From Arcobacter cloacae (GTDB lineage: Bacteria > Campylobacterota > Campylobacteria > Campylobacterales > Arcobacteraceae): 64,000 nucleotides of DNA. Below the pieces are notes generated by a model. It did not search any database, was not told where the DNA came from, and saw nothing but the letters and a program-made list of their open reading frames with translations. Of the stretch, positions 16,462 to 25,904 are shown piece by piece; position 1 is the first letter of the stretch, and every line of letters starts with the position of its first letter. The DNA lies in NCBI RefSeq assembly GCF_013201935.1, contig NZ_CP053833.1, forward strand, positions 558,001 through 622,000, in the 5' to 3' direction. The translations under genes were made by a program, and so were the position numbers.

Positions 16462-19412
16462 GAGAAGAAGTAGCTGAACTTTTAGAGAGTAAAAAAGAGT
16501 TATTAACAATCACATATTTTAAACTTCAGAAATTATTTGAAAAAAAGTATGGAGTAAATACTGTTGTTCTTATGGAAATAGGAACATTCTTTGAAGTTTA
16601 CGAAGTTAATAATGATGAAGAAAAAATAGGAAAAGCAAAAGAGATTGCAGAACTTCTAAATATTCAGCTTACAAGAAAAAATAAATCTATTTTAGAAAAC
16701 TCAAAAGAAAATCCTATAATGGCAGGAGTTCCTGCTATTTCATTTGAAAAACATTTAGCAAGAATAATAGCTGAACAAAAATACACAGTTGCAATTATCA
16801 GGCAAAAAGGAGTTCCTCCAAATGTAACTAGATATTTAGATACAGTTGTAAGTCCAGGGACAAACTTTGATTTTGTAATAGACCAAGATGAAAATAATAT
16901 CACTTCACTTTTAATTGACCAAATAAGAGGAATTTATTTAGTTGGTTATAGTGCTATTGATGTAACAACGGGAAAATGTTATTACAATGAAGTTCATGGA
17001 ACAAGTGAAGATAAATTTTTTGCTTTAGATGAAGTATTTAATTATATGAATATGCATAAAACAAATGAAGTTGTAATTACATTTGCTGATAATAATATAA
17101 ATCAAAAAGAGGTTATAGATTATTTAGAATTGAGATTAAAAACTTTTCATATAGGAACTTTTAGACCAAAGATAAATTATCAAAATGAGTTGTTTAAAAA
17201 TGTTTTTAATATTCAATCTTTATTAACTTCTATTGAACATCTTGATATGGAAAGAGTTCCGCTTAGTACAGAATCACTTGCTGTGTTAATTGATTTTGTT
17301 ATAGGACATGATTCTAATATTATCCAAAAACTTTCACACCCTTTTAAACTTGATGTAAGTAGATATGTTTATTTAGGAAATAATGCATTAGAGCAACTAA
17401 ATGTTATTGAAACAACACATAATCCAAGTTTACTAAAGCTTTTAAATAATACTTCAACAGCTATGGGGAAAAGACTTTTAAAAGAGAGACTTACTCATCC
17501 CATAAAAGATAGTAAAGAGATTTTAAGAAGACTTGCTTTATCAAAAGAGTTATATGATTATCATGCTCCAATAGAGAATGAATTAGCAAATATTTATGAT
17601 ATAGAAAGATTAACACGAAGAATAAAGTTAAATAGACTTCATCCTTTTGAGTTAAATTATTTATATGACTCTTTACTTAGTATAAAAGAGGTAGTTAAGT
17701 TTATGGAAAACTATAAATTTTTAACACCTCCTTGTAGTAGTGCTGATATTGAACTATTTATTCAATCTATTAATTCAACTTTTGATTTATCAGTTAGTGG
17801 TAAATATATGCTAAAAGATGTTGATGATAATATGATAAATGTAGGGATTAATACAAAAATTGATGAGTTAAATCAGCAAAATGAGATTTTATATTCAAAA
17901 CTTGAATTATTAAAAGCTCATATTTTAACTTATATAAAATCAGAAGATTCAAATTTTGTAGGAATAAATAGACTTGATAAGGAAGGTTTTTTTCTAACAT
18001 TAACAAAAAATAGATACAACTTAATAAAAGATGAGTTATTGAAATCTCACATAATTATCGATAATGAATTGTATTTATTTAAAGATTTTACTATTAGAAT
18101 TCAAACTAATTCAGTAAAAATATTTTGTAAATTAACAGAAGATGTTTCCGATAAATATGTTCATAATTTACGAAAAATAGTAGAGTTAAATAAACTTGTT
18201 TTTAAAGAGAAGATTTTTGAATTTGAAAAAAAATTCACTATTTTATTGGAAGAATTAGTGCAATTTATAGCAGAAGTTGATTTAACCGTTTCAAATATAA
18301 AAATAGCAAAAAAATATAATTATTCTTGTCCTAAAATTGTAAAAACAAAAGATGATGAAAACTTTTTGGAGTTGATAGATTTAAGACATCCAATAATTGA
18401 AGCAAATGAAGAACAGGGGATTTATGTACCAAATGATATTATTTTAGGTGAACTAACATTAGCTTCAAAAGAGTATAAAGATAATGTGATTATAAAAAAT
18501 TCAAATCCTGTAAATATGAATAACAACAAAATGCATGGGATTTTACTTTATGGAATTAACTCTTCAGGTAAATCTTCACTTATGAAATCTATAGGAATTG
18601 CAGTTATCTTAGCTCAAGCTGGATTTTATGTACCTTGTAAATCTATGAGATTTTCAATTTTTGATTCAGTATTTACAAGAATTAGTGGGGCTGATAATAT
18701 TGCAAAAGGATTATCTTCTTTTGCTGTTGAGATGTTAGAATTAAAAAATATTTTTAATAGAGCAAGTAAGAAATCACTTATTTTAGGTGATGAAATTTCA
18801 CATAGTACTGAAACTATGAGTGGATTAAGTATAGTTGCTAGTTCTATTTTAAAGTTATCAAAACTTGAAGCTATTTTTGTTTTTGCAACACACTTACATC
18901 AACTTCCAGAGATTGAAGAGATACAAAAATTAAAAAATATAATAGCTCTTCATTTATCAGTTATCTATAAAGATGAAGAGGATAAACTTATTTTTGATAG
19001 AAAACTAGGCTTTGGAAGTGGCTCTTCTATGTATGGTTTAGAGTATGCAAGATCTCTTCATATGGATAAAGAGTTTTTAAATAAAGCAAATGAGATAAGA
19101 AAAAGATTAACTGATGATTATGATAAGATTGAAAGATTAAGTCAGAAAAAAACATCAAAATATAACAATAATCTTTTTACAAGTACTTGTGTGATTTGTG
19201 GAAAACCTTGTGATGAAGTTCATCATATAAAAGAACAAGCCAGAGCAAATAAAGATGGATTTATAGGACATATAAACGCAAATCATAAATATAACTTAAT
19301 ACCACTTTGCAAAGTTCACCATAAGATGGTTCATGATGGAAAAATAAATGTAAATGGTTTTGTTTCAACTTCAAATGGATTGGAATTACACTATACTATA
19401 ATCGAGAGTTAA
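16458..19412 (+). CDS. MutS family protein with C-terminal HNH endonuclease (MutS7 type)
   Basis: The 984-residue protein starts with GTG at 16458, overlapping the previous gene. Near the start is a MutS domain I with 'MEIGTFFEVYEV', then the connector, lever and clamp regions, then the ATPase with Walker A 'GINSSGKSS' near 699-707 and Walker B 'LILGDEISHS'. After the ATPase is a 75-residue HNH domain: 'CVICGKPCDEVHHIKEQ' followed by 'NLIPLCKVHHKMVHDG'. A MutS-HNH fusion with an intact mismatch domain matches the MutS7 subfamily known from Campylobacterota, giant viruses and octocoral mitochondria. It may recognise mismatches and cut the strand itself, doing the work of MutS plus a MutL/MutH nuclease. 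Confidence 0.9.
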   Translation: MREEVAELLESKKELLTITYFKLQKLFEKKYGVNTVVLMEIGTFFEVYEVNNDEEKIGKAKEIAELLNIQLTRKNKSILENSKENPIMAGVPAISFEKHLARIIAEQKYTVAIIRQKGVPPNVTRYLDTVVSPGTNFDFVIDQDENNITSLLIDQIRGIYLVGYSAIDVTTGKCYYNEVHGTSEDKFFALDEVFNYMNMHKTNEVVITFADNNINQKEVIDYLELRLKTFHIGTFRPKINYQNELFKNVFNIQSLLTSIEHLDMERVPLSTESLAVLIDFVIGHDSNIIQKLSHPFKLDVSRYVYLGNNALEQLNVIETTHNPSLLKLLNNTSTAMGKRLLKERLTHPIKDSKEILRRLALSKELYDYHAPIENELANIYDIERLTRRIKLNRLHPFELNYLYDSLLSIKEVVKFMENYKFLTPPCSSADIELFIQSINSTFDLSVSGKYMLKDVDDNMINVGINTKIDELNQQNEILYSKLELLKAHILTYIKSEDSNFVGINRLDKEGFFLTLTKNRYNLIKDELLKSHIIIDNELYLFKDFTIRIQTNSVKIFCKLTEDVSDKYVHNLRKIVELNKLVFKEKIFEFEKKFTILLEELVQFIAEVDLTVSNIKIAKKYNYSCPKIVKTKDDENFLELIDLRHPIIEANEEQGIYVPNDIILGELTLASKEYKDNVIIKNSNPVNMNNNKMHGILLYGINSSGKSSLMKSIGIAVILAQAGFYVPCKSMRFSIFDSVFTRISGADNIAKGLSSFAVEMLELKNIFNRASKKSLILGDEISHSTETMSGLSIVASSILKLSKLEAIFVFATHLHQLPEIEEIQKLKNIIALHLSVIYKDEEDKLIFDRKLGFGSGSSMYGLEYARSLHMDKEFLNKANEIRKRLTDDYDKIERLSQKKTSKYNNNLFTSTCVICGKPCDEVHHIKEQARANKDGFIGHINANHKYNLIPLCKVHHKMVHDGKINVNGFVSTSNGLELHYTIIES

Positions 19413-19430
19413 ATTTAAAATGGATTAAAG

Positions 19431-19919
19431 ATGAGTAAAAAAGAGTATATTTTCACTGCATTAAAGCTTTTTGTTGTTTATTCATTACTTTGGGCAGTTT
19501 TAAGCTCTTTTAAATTCTCATTTTTTGTAATCTCTTTTTTATTTATTTTTTCTTTTATTACACCTTTGATTTTTACTTTACACTTAGAAAAATTCGCTTT
19601 TATAAAAGGAATAAAATTAATAGGATTTTTTATTTATTATTCTGTAAAAAGTGGACTTTTAGTAGCTATTTATGCTTTAGCTAAGAAAATTAAATTAGAG
19701 CCCATAATATATAAACTACCACTAAGAACTACAACACCTTTTTCAACTTCTATGTTAAGTAATATCTACTCTTTAATGCCAGGAACTGTAAGTATGGGAA
19801 TGGAAAATAATAATCTATTACTTCATATTTTAGATGAGAAATTGTTAGATGAGGAATTTATGGAATATACTCAAGATAAAATAATAGAAGTTTTTGAAAA
19901 AGATAGGATAAAAAAATGA
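19431..19919 (+). CDS. mnhE: Mrp-type Na+/H+ antiporter subunit E
   Basis: The 162-residue membrane protein matches MnhE/MrpE: N-terminal transmembrane helices ('LFVVYSLLWAVLSSFKF', 'FFVISFLFIFSF'), then a soluble part containing 'PGTVSMGMENNNLLLHILDE', the family signature. It starts the nine-gene Mrp-type operon (19431-25904), 18 bases after mutS, so the operon may be read through from mutS. Mrp complexes exchange Na+ or K+ for protons across the inner membrane and help pH and salt tolerance. Confidence 0.87.
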   Translation: MSKKEYIFTALKLFVVYSLLWAVLSSFKFSFFVISFLFIFSFITPLIFTLHLEKFAFIKGIKLIGFFIYYSVKSGLLVAIYALAKKIKLEPIIYKLPLRTTTPFSTSMLSNIYSLMPGTVSMGMENNNLLLHILDEKLLDEEFMEYTQDKIIEVFEKDRIKK

Positions 19920-20182
19920 GTTTATCTTCTATTTTACTTTTTTTACTGGTTTTAAATCTAATTCTAACAACAATTTTTATTTTAAAAACAAAAACTAAAA
20001 GTAGTAAGATGTTAGTAACTTTGTTGTTTAGTACAACAGGAGTTGCAATTTTGCTTTTGTTATATGATATAAATAAAAATGAATCTATTTTAGATATTGC
20101 ATTAATATTTGTACTTTTAAGTTCAGTTAGTGCAATTGTTTTTGCAAAAAGATTGCGTTATAGTGGGAAATCAGATGTTTGA
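19916..20182 (+). CDS. mnhF: Mrp-type antiporter subunit F
   Basis: The 88-residue protein has three hydrophobic helices separated by short loops, with 'FVLLSSVSAIVFAKRLR' at the end, as in MnhF/MrpF. It overlaps mnhE by four bases (ATGA) and mnhG by eight, the tight packing typical of Mrp operons. Identity rests on position and topology more than on strong motifs. Confidence 0.8.
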   Translation: MSLSSILLFLLVLNLILTTIFILKTKTKSSKMLVTLLFSTTGVAILLLLYDINKNESILDIALIFVLLSSVSAIVFAKRLRYSGKSDV

Positions 20183-20504
20183 TTTTTTAAACTTAATTTC
20201 AAATATTTTTTTGATACTTGGCACAGTTTTTTTTATAATAGGAACAATAGGAGTATTTAGATTTTTTGATTTATACACAAGATTACATGCTCTTGCAAAG
20301 GTTGATAATTTAGGAGTTGGTTTTTTTGTATTTGGATTAATTTTAAAAAGTAGCAGTTTTTTAATCTCTTTAAAATTGATTTTAATTTGGATTTTGGTTT
20401 TGATAACTTCTTCAACAATTACTTATATTTTGACAAGTCATTCAAATAAAAGTGGTGAAAAACCTATTTTAAAAGATGATGAAAGTTTAAAAAATGATAG
20501 TTGA
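20175..20504 (+). CDS. mnhG: Mrp-type antiporter subunit G
   Basis: With the ATG at 20175 the protein is 109 residues: MFDFLNLISNIFLILGTVFF, then 'IGTIGVFRFFDLYTRLHALAKVDNLGVG', the conserved MnhG block (RxPDxYTRLHAxxKxxTLG). It has three membrane helices. An upstream start at 20130 in the same frame would lie deep in mnhF and is unlikely. Confidence 0.88.
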   Translation: MFDFLNLISNIFLILGTVFFIIGTIGVFRFFDLYTRLHALAKVDNLGVGFFVFGLILKSSSFLISLKLILIWILVLITSSTITYILTSHSNKSGEKPILKDDESLKNDS

Positions 20505-20739
20505 TATATTATTAAGTTTTGGCATTTTATGGTTATCTTATAGAATGATAACTTCTACAAACCTTTTTCATGTGGTTGTTTATTTTATTGTTTTTGGAAT
20601 GATTTTAGCTTTGATTTGGACAAGACTTGGTGCTTATGATTTAGCTTTAGCAGAAGTTGCTTTAGGGTCTGGAATTACAGGAGCTATACTTCTTGATACA
20701 ATTACTTTTTTAAAAAATCAAAGGCAAAAAGATGAATAA
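20494..20739 (+). CDS. MbhD/DUF4040-like subunit (detached MnhA C-terminal region, part 1)
   Basis: The 81-residue, three-helix protein contains 'YFIVFGMILALIWTRLGAYD' and 'LALAEVALGSGITGAIL', the DUF4040 signature. In classical Mrp systems this lies near the C-terminus of the large MnhA; in Mbh/Mbx complexes it is the separate subunit MbhD. Here it is a separate gene, overlapping mnhG by 11 bases and the next gene by eight. It forms part of the ion path of the complex. Confidence 0.8.
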   Translation: MIVDILLSFGILWLSYRMITSTNLFHVVVYFIVFGMILALIWTRLGAYDLALAEVALGSGITGAILLDTITFLKNQRQKDE

Positions 20740-21388
20740 TTTCTTTAAAATTATTTTAGCTTTTTTGGCTTTTTTACTATTTTTATTTTTAGCTTTTTTG
20801 TTATTGAATCTAAAACCTTTTGAGAATAGTTTAGAAAAAATTGTAACAAATGAGATGATAAATAGTGAAATTACCCATGAAGTAACGTTGGTGTTACTTG
20901 ATTTTAGGTCTTTGGATACTTTATTGGAAGTTGCTGTTATATTCTTGGCTTTAATAGGAATAAAAACAGTTTCACCTCTATTTAGATATAAGCCATTAAG
21001 TTTTCCTCTTTTGATTACGGATACTTATAACTCTTTGATTTTTCCAATTATTGTAATAGTCTCTTTTTATATTTTAACAAGTGGTGCTTATCAAAGTGGC
21101 GGAGCATTTCAAGCTTCTGCTATTTTAGCTGGAGGATTTATCTTGATAAATCTTACAAAACCACAATTCTTAAAAGATATAAAAGAGTTAATTTTAAGAT
21201 TTATCTATTCTCTTGGATTGTTATATTTTATTTTTATAGGTTTTTTTACTCTTTTTAATGGAAATTTTTTAGAGTATCCAAAAGAGTATAGTTATCATAT
21301 AATTATTAGTATTGAAACTTTTTTAACTATTAGTTTATCGGTTATATTGGCAAATTATTTTATAAATGCAGTTCAAAGGTTTAAATAA
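20732..21388 (+). CDS. mnhB: MbhE-MnhB fusion, Mrp-type antiporter subunit B
   Basis: The 218-residue protein combines two regions. The first ~90 residues hold 'VTLVLLDFRSLDTLLEVAVI', the MbhE-like segment that usually ends MnhA. The second part has 'LTSGAYQSGGAFQASAILAG', the MnhB core. About six membrane helices are visible. It follows the MbhD-like gene with an 8-base overlap and precedes mnhC with a one-base overlap. The fusion suggests MnhA's tail was moved into MnhB. Confidence 0.82.
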   Translation: MNNFFKIILAFLAFLLFLFLAFLLLNLKPFENSLEKIVTNEMINSEITHEVTLVLLDFRSLDTLLEVAVIFLALIGIKTVSPLFRYKPLSFPLLITDTYNSLIFPIIVIVSFYILTSGAYQSGGAFQASAILAGGFILINLTKPQFLKDIKELILRFIYSLGLLYFIFIGFFTLFNGNFLEYPKEYSYHIIISIETFLTISLSVILANYFINAVQRFK

Positions 21389-21654
21389 TGGAAAATATCT
21401 ATATTTTAGTAGGAATTGCTCTTTTTGTTATGGGTATTTGGGGATTTATCGTAACTGAACATTTAATCCAAAAATTAATAAGTTTAAATATTTTTACAAG
21501 TGGAATTTTTTTGGTTTTTGTAGCTATTACTTACACAAATGAAAAAGCAAGTTCAATTGCAACAGCTTTAGTTTTGACAGGTTTAGTTGTATCTTTAGCT
21601 GCAATGGCTTTGGGAATTATGTTAATTCGTGCCTATTATAAGAGTGAAAAATGA
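21388..21654 (+). CDS. mnhC: Mrp-type antiporter subunit C
   Basis: The 88-residue, three-helix protein is homologous to MnhC and to NuoK of complex I. It has the internal 'LVLTGLVVSLAAMALGIMLI' (usually 'ALVLTAIVIxxA') and an acidic/polar residue pair in helix two. It overlaps mnhB by one base and mnhD by four. Confidence 0.87.
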   Translation: MENIYILVGIALFVMGIWGFIVTEHLIQKLISLNIFTSGIFLVFVAITYTNEKASSIATALVLTGLVVSLAAMALGIMLIRAYYKSEK

Positions 21655-23060
21655 CGCATTTAATTCCTTTTATAATAACTTTACCTTTAATATTTTCAAT
21701 ATTCTCTTTCATATTTAAAAGATTTTCAAAAATATCTATGTTAATTTTCTCTTTTTTATGGTTTGTTCTTTGTTTAAATCTTTTTTTACAAATTTTAGTT
21801 GAAAATAAAATTGTATATAACTTTGCTGGATATTTAGCACCTTTAGGAATAGAGTTTATAGCTTTTAAAATAAATAGTTTAATTTTGCTTTTTTCTTCTT
21901 TTATTTTATTTATGGTTGTTTTATACGCATTTTTTTATTTAAAAAAAGAGAAAGAGTTTCTATTTTTCCCTTTGATTGGTTTTTTAGCTTCGGGTTTAGC
22001 AATACTATTTTTATCAAACGATATTTTTAATATCTATGTTGGTTTAGAAATTTTATCTTTAAGTGCTGTTTCTTTAACAGCTTTAGGAGCAAATAAAAAC
22101 TCTATAAAAGCAGCGATAAAGTATCTATTTGCCTCTTTATTGGCTTCTGGATTTTATCTTTTTGCTGTTGTTTTAATCTATACAAATTATTCAACACTAA
22201 GTATTGAAATGTTAAGTTTAATAATAAAAGATGATGAAATAACACATCTAGCTTTTATTTTTATCGTTCTTTGTTTTGCTATAAAAACAGCACTTTTTCC
22301 TTTTCATTACTGGTTAGCAGATGCTCACTCAAATGCCCTAACTCCTGTTTCTGCACTTTTATCAGCAATAGTTATAAAAACAACTATTTATTTAATTCTG
22401 TTTTTTTCTTATAAAGTATTTATTTTTGATTATGAAATTAAAACAATCATAGGATATTTGGCATTAGTTGCGATTTTTTATGGGGGAATTAAAGCTATTT
22501 TTTGTGAGCAATTAAAATTATTGATTGCTTATTCTACTATTTCGCAAATTGGATATTTATTTGTAGTATTTATTTTATTATCTAATGAAGCTTTATATGC
22601 TTCAATTTTTGTTTTAATTTCACACATGTTTGCAAAAGCAGGACTTTTTTTAGTTGCTGGAATTATGATAATAGTTGCTTCAAGTAAAGAAATATCTCAA
22701 TTAAAAGGAATATCATCTGTTTTACCCTTGAGTATTTTTAGTTTAAGTCTTAGTTCAATCACACTAATAGGTTTTCCTCCAACTTTAGGATTTAGTTCAA
22801 AATGGTACTATTTACAAGAGAGTTTAAAAAGTAGTGAATGGATTTTATTTATAGCTTTATTATGTGGAACTTTTTTTACAGCTTTTTATCTTTTTAAATT
22901 AATCATTATAACTTTAATGCAAAAAGAGCAAACAAAAGATTTTGTAAAACCTAAAGAGTATAATTTTACAATATTACAAAACATAGCTTTTATTTTGAGT
23001 CTAAGTTCGGTTTTATTAGGATTTTTTTCTGCAAATATGATAGAAATGATAGGTTGGTAA
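21651..23060 (+). CDS. mnhD: Mrp-type antiporter subunit D (NuoN/M-like)
   Basis: The 469-residue protein has about 14 hydrophobic helices and the proton-conducting membrane transporter core. This includes 'YVGLEILSLSAVSLTALG', 'FPFHYWLADAHSNALTPVSALLSAIVIKT' (the conserved HxWLPxAHxxAPxPVSAxLSGxxxK region, cut here by my own spacing) and 'AYSTISQIGYLFV'. The conserved Lys and His of the channel are present. It is the first of three such subunits in the operon. Confidence 0.88.
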   Translation: MTHLIPFIITLPLIFSIFSFIFKRFSKISMLIFSFLWFVLCLNLFLQILVENKIVYNFAGYLAPLGIEFIAFKINSLILLFSSFILFMVVLYAFFYLKKEKEFLFFPLIGFLASGLAILFLSNDIFNIYVGLEILSLSAVSLTALGANKNSIKAAIKYLFASLLASGFYLFAVVLIYTNYSTLSIEMLSLIIKDDEITHLAFIFIVLCFAIKTALFPFHYWLADAHSNALTPVSALLSAIVIKTTIYLILFFSYKVFIFDYEIKTIIGYLALVAIFYGGIKAIFCEQLKLLIAYSTISQIGYLFVVFILLSNEALYASIFVLISHMFAKAGLFLVAGIMIIVASSKEISQLKGISSVLPLSIFSLSLSSITLIGFPPTLGFSSKWYYLQESLKSSEWILFIALLCGTFFTAFYLFKLIIITLMQKEQTKDFVKPKEYNFTILQNIAFILSLSSVLLGFFSANMIEMIGW

Positions 23061-23061
23061 T

Positions 23062-24555
23062 ATGAGCAACTCTTTTTATATAATTTTATTATTGTTAAGC
23101 TCTTTTGTTCCTGCTTTAATTATTTTTATCTTAAAAGAAGAACAATATTATTTAAGAAATTTTTTCAATCTTATTGGAATATTTTTTAAACTCTTTTTTG
23201 TTTTTTTTCTAATAAAAGCAGTTTTAAATAATGAAGAGTTTGTTTTTAGATATGAGTTTATTAAAGATTTAGAGTTTGTTTTAAAAGTTGATTATTTATC
23301 ACTTCTTTTTTCTACTTTATCTTCGATATTATGGCTTTTTACTACATTTTATGCAATTGGTTATTTAAAAAATAGTGCTTTTCAAAGTAGATTTTTTGGA
23401 TTTTTCTCTTTATGTGTAACTGCAACTGTTGGTTTAAGTATGGCTGGAAATCTTTTTACATTTTTCCTTTTTTATGAATTTTTAACATTAGTTACAATTC
23501 CATTGATTATTCATAATCAAAACTTAGAATCGAAAAAAGCTTTAATAATATATTTAAAATATACTATTTTTGGTGGAGTTATGTTTTTAGCAGGAATTTC
23601 ACTTTTATATTCTCAAACGGGAAGTGTAGAGTTTGTAAGTGGTGGATATTTAGACCAATATACTCAAACAACTCCACTTTTTTGGCAAATTTCATTTGTG
23701 ATTTTGATTTTAGGATTAGGAGTAAAAGCAGCTATTTTTCCACTTCACGGTTGGCTTCCAAATGCTATGGCAGCACCTGCTCCTGTTTCTGCACTTTTAC
23801 ATGCGGTTGCAGTTGTAAAAGCTGGAGCTTTTGGAATAATAAGAGTAGTTTATGAAGTTTATGGAATAAATTTTATTCAAGAGTTAAATTTATTAAATTT
23901 TTTGATGATAATTTCATGTGTAACCATACTTTATGGAAGTGTTATGGCTTTATATCAAACAGATATAAAAAAACTATTAGCATATTCAACCGTATCTCAG
24001 GTATCTTATATAATTTTGGGAGTTTCAATATTTGGAGCTTTTGGAACTATTGGTGGAATGGTTCATTTAGTACATCAAGGAGTTATGAAAATAACTCTAT
24101 TTTTTTGTGCAGGAGCATTTGCTTTGACTTATGGAATAAAAAAGATAGAACAAATGAATGGTTTAGGAAAACTTATGCCTTTAAGTTCAATAGCATTTAC
24201 AATTGCAGCTTTAGGAATGATAGGATTACCCCCAACTGCTGGATTTATGACAAAATGGTATTTGTCTTTAGGTTCAATTGATAATCAATTATGGATAGTT
24301 CTAGTGGTTTTAGCATTATCTTCACTTTTAAATGCTGCATATTTTTTACCTTTAGTTTATAGAATTTGGTTTTTAAGTCCAATTTTACAAAATAAACAAA
24401 TAGAGTCTTACAAAGGTTTTGAAAGTAGTCTATTATTGGTTTTACCTTTGGTTTTTACAGCTATTTTGACACTTCTTTTAGGTATTTTTGCATTTAGTGA
24501 TTATAGTGCTTTAAGATGGGTAATTGATATTGTAAAAATGGAGTATTCATCATGA
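23062..24555 (+). CDS. Proton-conducting antiporter subunit (MnhA/MnhD-like, second copy)
   Basis: The 497-residue protein has 14 membrane helices and the same family core: 'PLHGWLPNAMAAPAPVSALL', 'AVAVVKAGAFGI' and 'AYSTVSQVSYI'. It is closest in style to the MnhA N-terminal or NuoL/M-type subunits but lacks the MnhA C-terminal extension, which is coded separately at 20494-21388. It lies one base after mnhD and overlaps the next gene by four bases. Confidence 0.83.
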   Translation: MSNSFYIILLLLSSFVPALIIFILKEEQYYLRNFFNLIGIFFKLFFVFFLIKAVLNNEEFVFRYEFIKDLEFVLKVDYLSLLFSTLSSILWLFTTFYAIGYLKNSAFQSRFFGFFSLCVTATVGLSMAGNLFTFFLFYEFLTLVTIPLIIHNQNLESKKALIIYLKYTIFGGVMFLAGISLLYSQTGSVEFVSGGYLDQYTQTTPLFWQISFVILILGLGVKAAIFPLHGWLPNAMAAPAPVSALLHAVAVVKAGAFGIIRVVYEVYGINFIQELNLLNFLMIISCVTILYGSVMALYQTDIKKLLAYSTVSQVSYIILGVSIFGAFGTIGGMVHLVHQGVMKITLFFCAGAFALTYGIKKIEQMNGLGKLMPLSSIAFTIAALGMIGLPPTAGFMTKWYLSLGSIDNQLWIVLVVLALSSLLNAAYFLPLVYRIWFLSPILQNKQIESYKGFESSLLLVLPLVFTAILTLLLGIFAFSDYSALRWVIDIVKMEYSS

Positions 24556-25904
24556 GTTTTTTAGTAATACTACCTTTTGTTTTAGGCTTTTTATTCTCTT
24601 TATTTGTTCCTATTGATTTTTTCTATAGAGTTGATTGGTTTTTATTTGGTTTAGAGTTTAGGGTTGATTATATTTCTAAACAATTTTTACTTTTTACATC
24701 TTTTATTTGGTTAATAAGTGCTGTTTATGCAATGGTTAGTATAAAAGAGAATAAAAAGTCATACTTTTTTTGGTTTATATTTACTTATATAGGAAATCTA
24801 TTTTTATGTATAAGTTTTGATGTAATCTCTTTTTATCTCTTTTTTTCTTTGATGTCTTTAAGTTCTTTTGGGTTAATTCTACATAATCGTTCAAATGAAG
24901 CTAAAAATGCTGCTTTTGTATATATCAAATATGCAATTTTGGGTGAAGTACTAATCTTTTTTGGAATAATTAATTTAGTATTTACCTTTGGGGCATTTAA
25001 TTTTTCGAATTTTATAAATGCAGATATTTCATATTCTCATCTATTAATATTAATTGGATTTGGAATAAAAATAGGTATGTTTTTACTGCACTCTTGGCTT
25101 CCTTTAGCTCATAGTAATGCACCTGCAAGTGCAAGTGCTGTTTTATCAGCAGTTATGTTAAAAGCAGGAATTTTAGGATGGTTTAGATTTTTTAATTCAA
25201 GTTTAGAGTATGGTGAATTTTTGCCTTATTGTTTGATGACTTTGGGAATTTTAGGGATTTTTATAGGTTTTTATGGTCTTTTTCAAGATAAAATAAAAGC
25301 AGTTTTAGCATATTCAAGTATCTCTCAAATGGGATTTGTAGTTTTGATGTTTGGAGTAGCTGTTTATGATACTAAAAATTATGATTTGATTCTTATAGCT
25401 ATTTTGTTTTTTATAACTCATCATGCTTTTAATAAAGCAGCGATATTTTTACTTGCAAATGAGATAAGTAAAAATGGTTTAAATAAATTAAATCTATTTA
25501 TATTTTTTATTACTTCATTTAGTTTAATTGGTTTACCTTTTACAAGTGGAGCAATGGCAAAAGATTTATTAAAAAGTGAAGTAGATTTATTGTTTGTATT
25601 GGTAGTTTTAACTATTGGCTCAATTATTACCTCTATTTTAATGATAAGATTTTATTTATTAAGTAAAAAATATGAGATTAAAAATCAAAATTTTAATAAC
25701 TCAGTTCTTATTTTACCTTTGATTTTTGTATCTGTTTTTTTAGCATATATTTTAGATTTTAATTTTAGTTTTAGTATTTGGCAAATTTTGCCTCTTTTTA
25801 TAGCAATAATATTTTTTGTTGTGATTTATAAAAAAGGTTTAGGTATAAAAGTTCTACCACAAGGTGATATTTTGAATCTAATTAGTTTTAAAAAGAGAGA
25901 TTAA
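24552..25904 (+). CDS. Proton-conducting antiporter subunit (MnhD-like, third copy)
   Basis: This third NuoL/M/N-type subunit has 450 residues. It shows 'FLLHSWLPLAHSNAPASASAVLSAVMLKAG' (conserved channel region; the block begins near residue 177) and 'AYSSISQMGFVVLMFG', with about 13 helices. It is more divergent than the two before it. It ends the operon and overlaps the converging diguanylate cyclase gene by four bases, so there is no intergenic terminator between the two. Confidence 0.82.
   Translation: MSFLVILPFVLGFLFSLFVPIDFFYRVDWFLFGLEFRVDYISKQFLLFTSFIWLISAVYAMVSIKENKKSYFFWFIFTYIGNLFLCISFDVISFYLFFSLMSLSSFGLILHNRSNEAKNAAFVYIKYAILGEVLIFFGIINLVFTFGAFNFSNFINADISYSHLLILIGFGIKIGMFLLHSWLPLAHSNAPASASAVLSAVMLKAGILGWFRFFNSSLEYGEFLPYCLMTLGILGIFIGFYGLFQDKIKAVLAYSSISQMGFVVLMFGVAVYDTKNYDLILIAILFFITHHAFNKAAIFLLANEISKNGLNKLNLFIFFITSFSLIGLPFTSGAMAKDLLKSEVDLLFVLVVLTIGSIITSILMIRFYLLSKKYEIKNQNFNNSVLILPLIFVSVFLAYILDFNFSFSIWQILPLFIAIIFFVVIYKKGLGIKVLPQGDILNLISFKKRD

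Noticed and set aside
24552-25904. Respiratory complex I locus
   Set aside because: NuoL/M/N-like subunits occur with MnhE, F, G, B and C and there are no NuoB, NuoD or NuoI-type subunits, so this is an Mrp-type antiporter.
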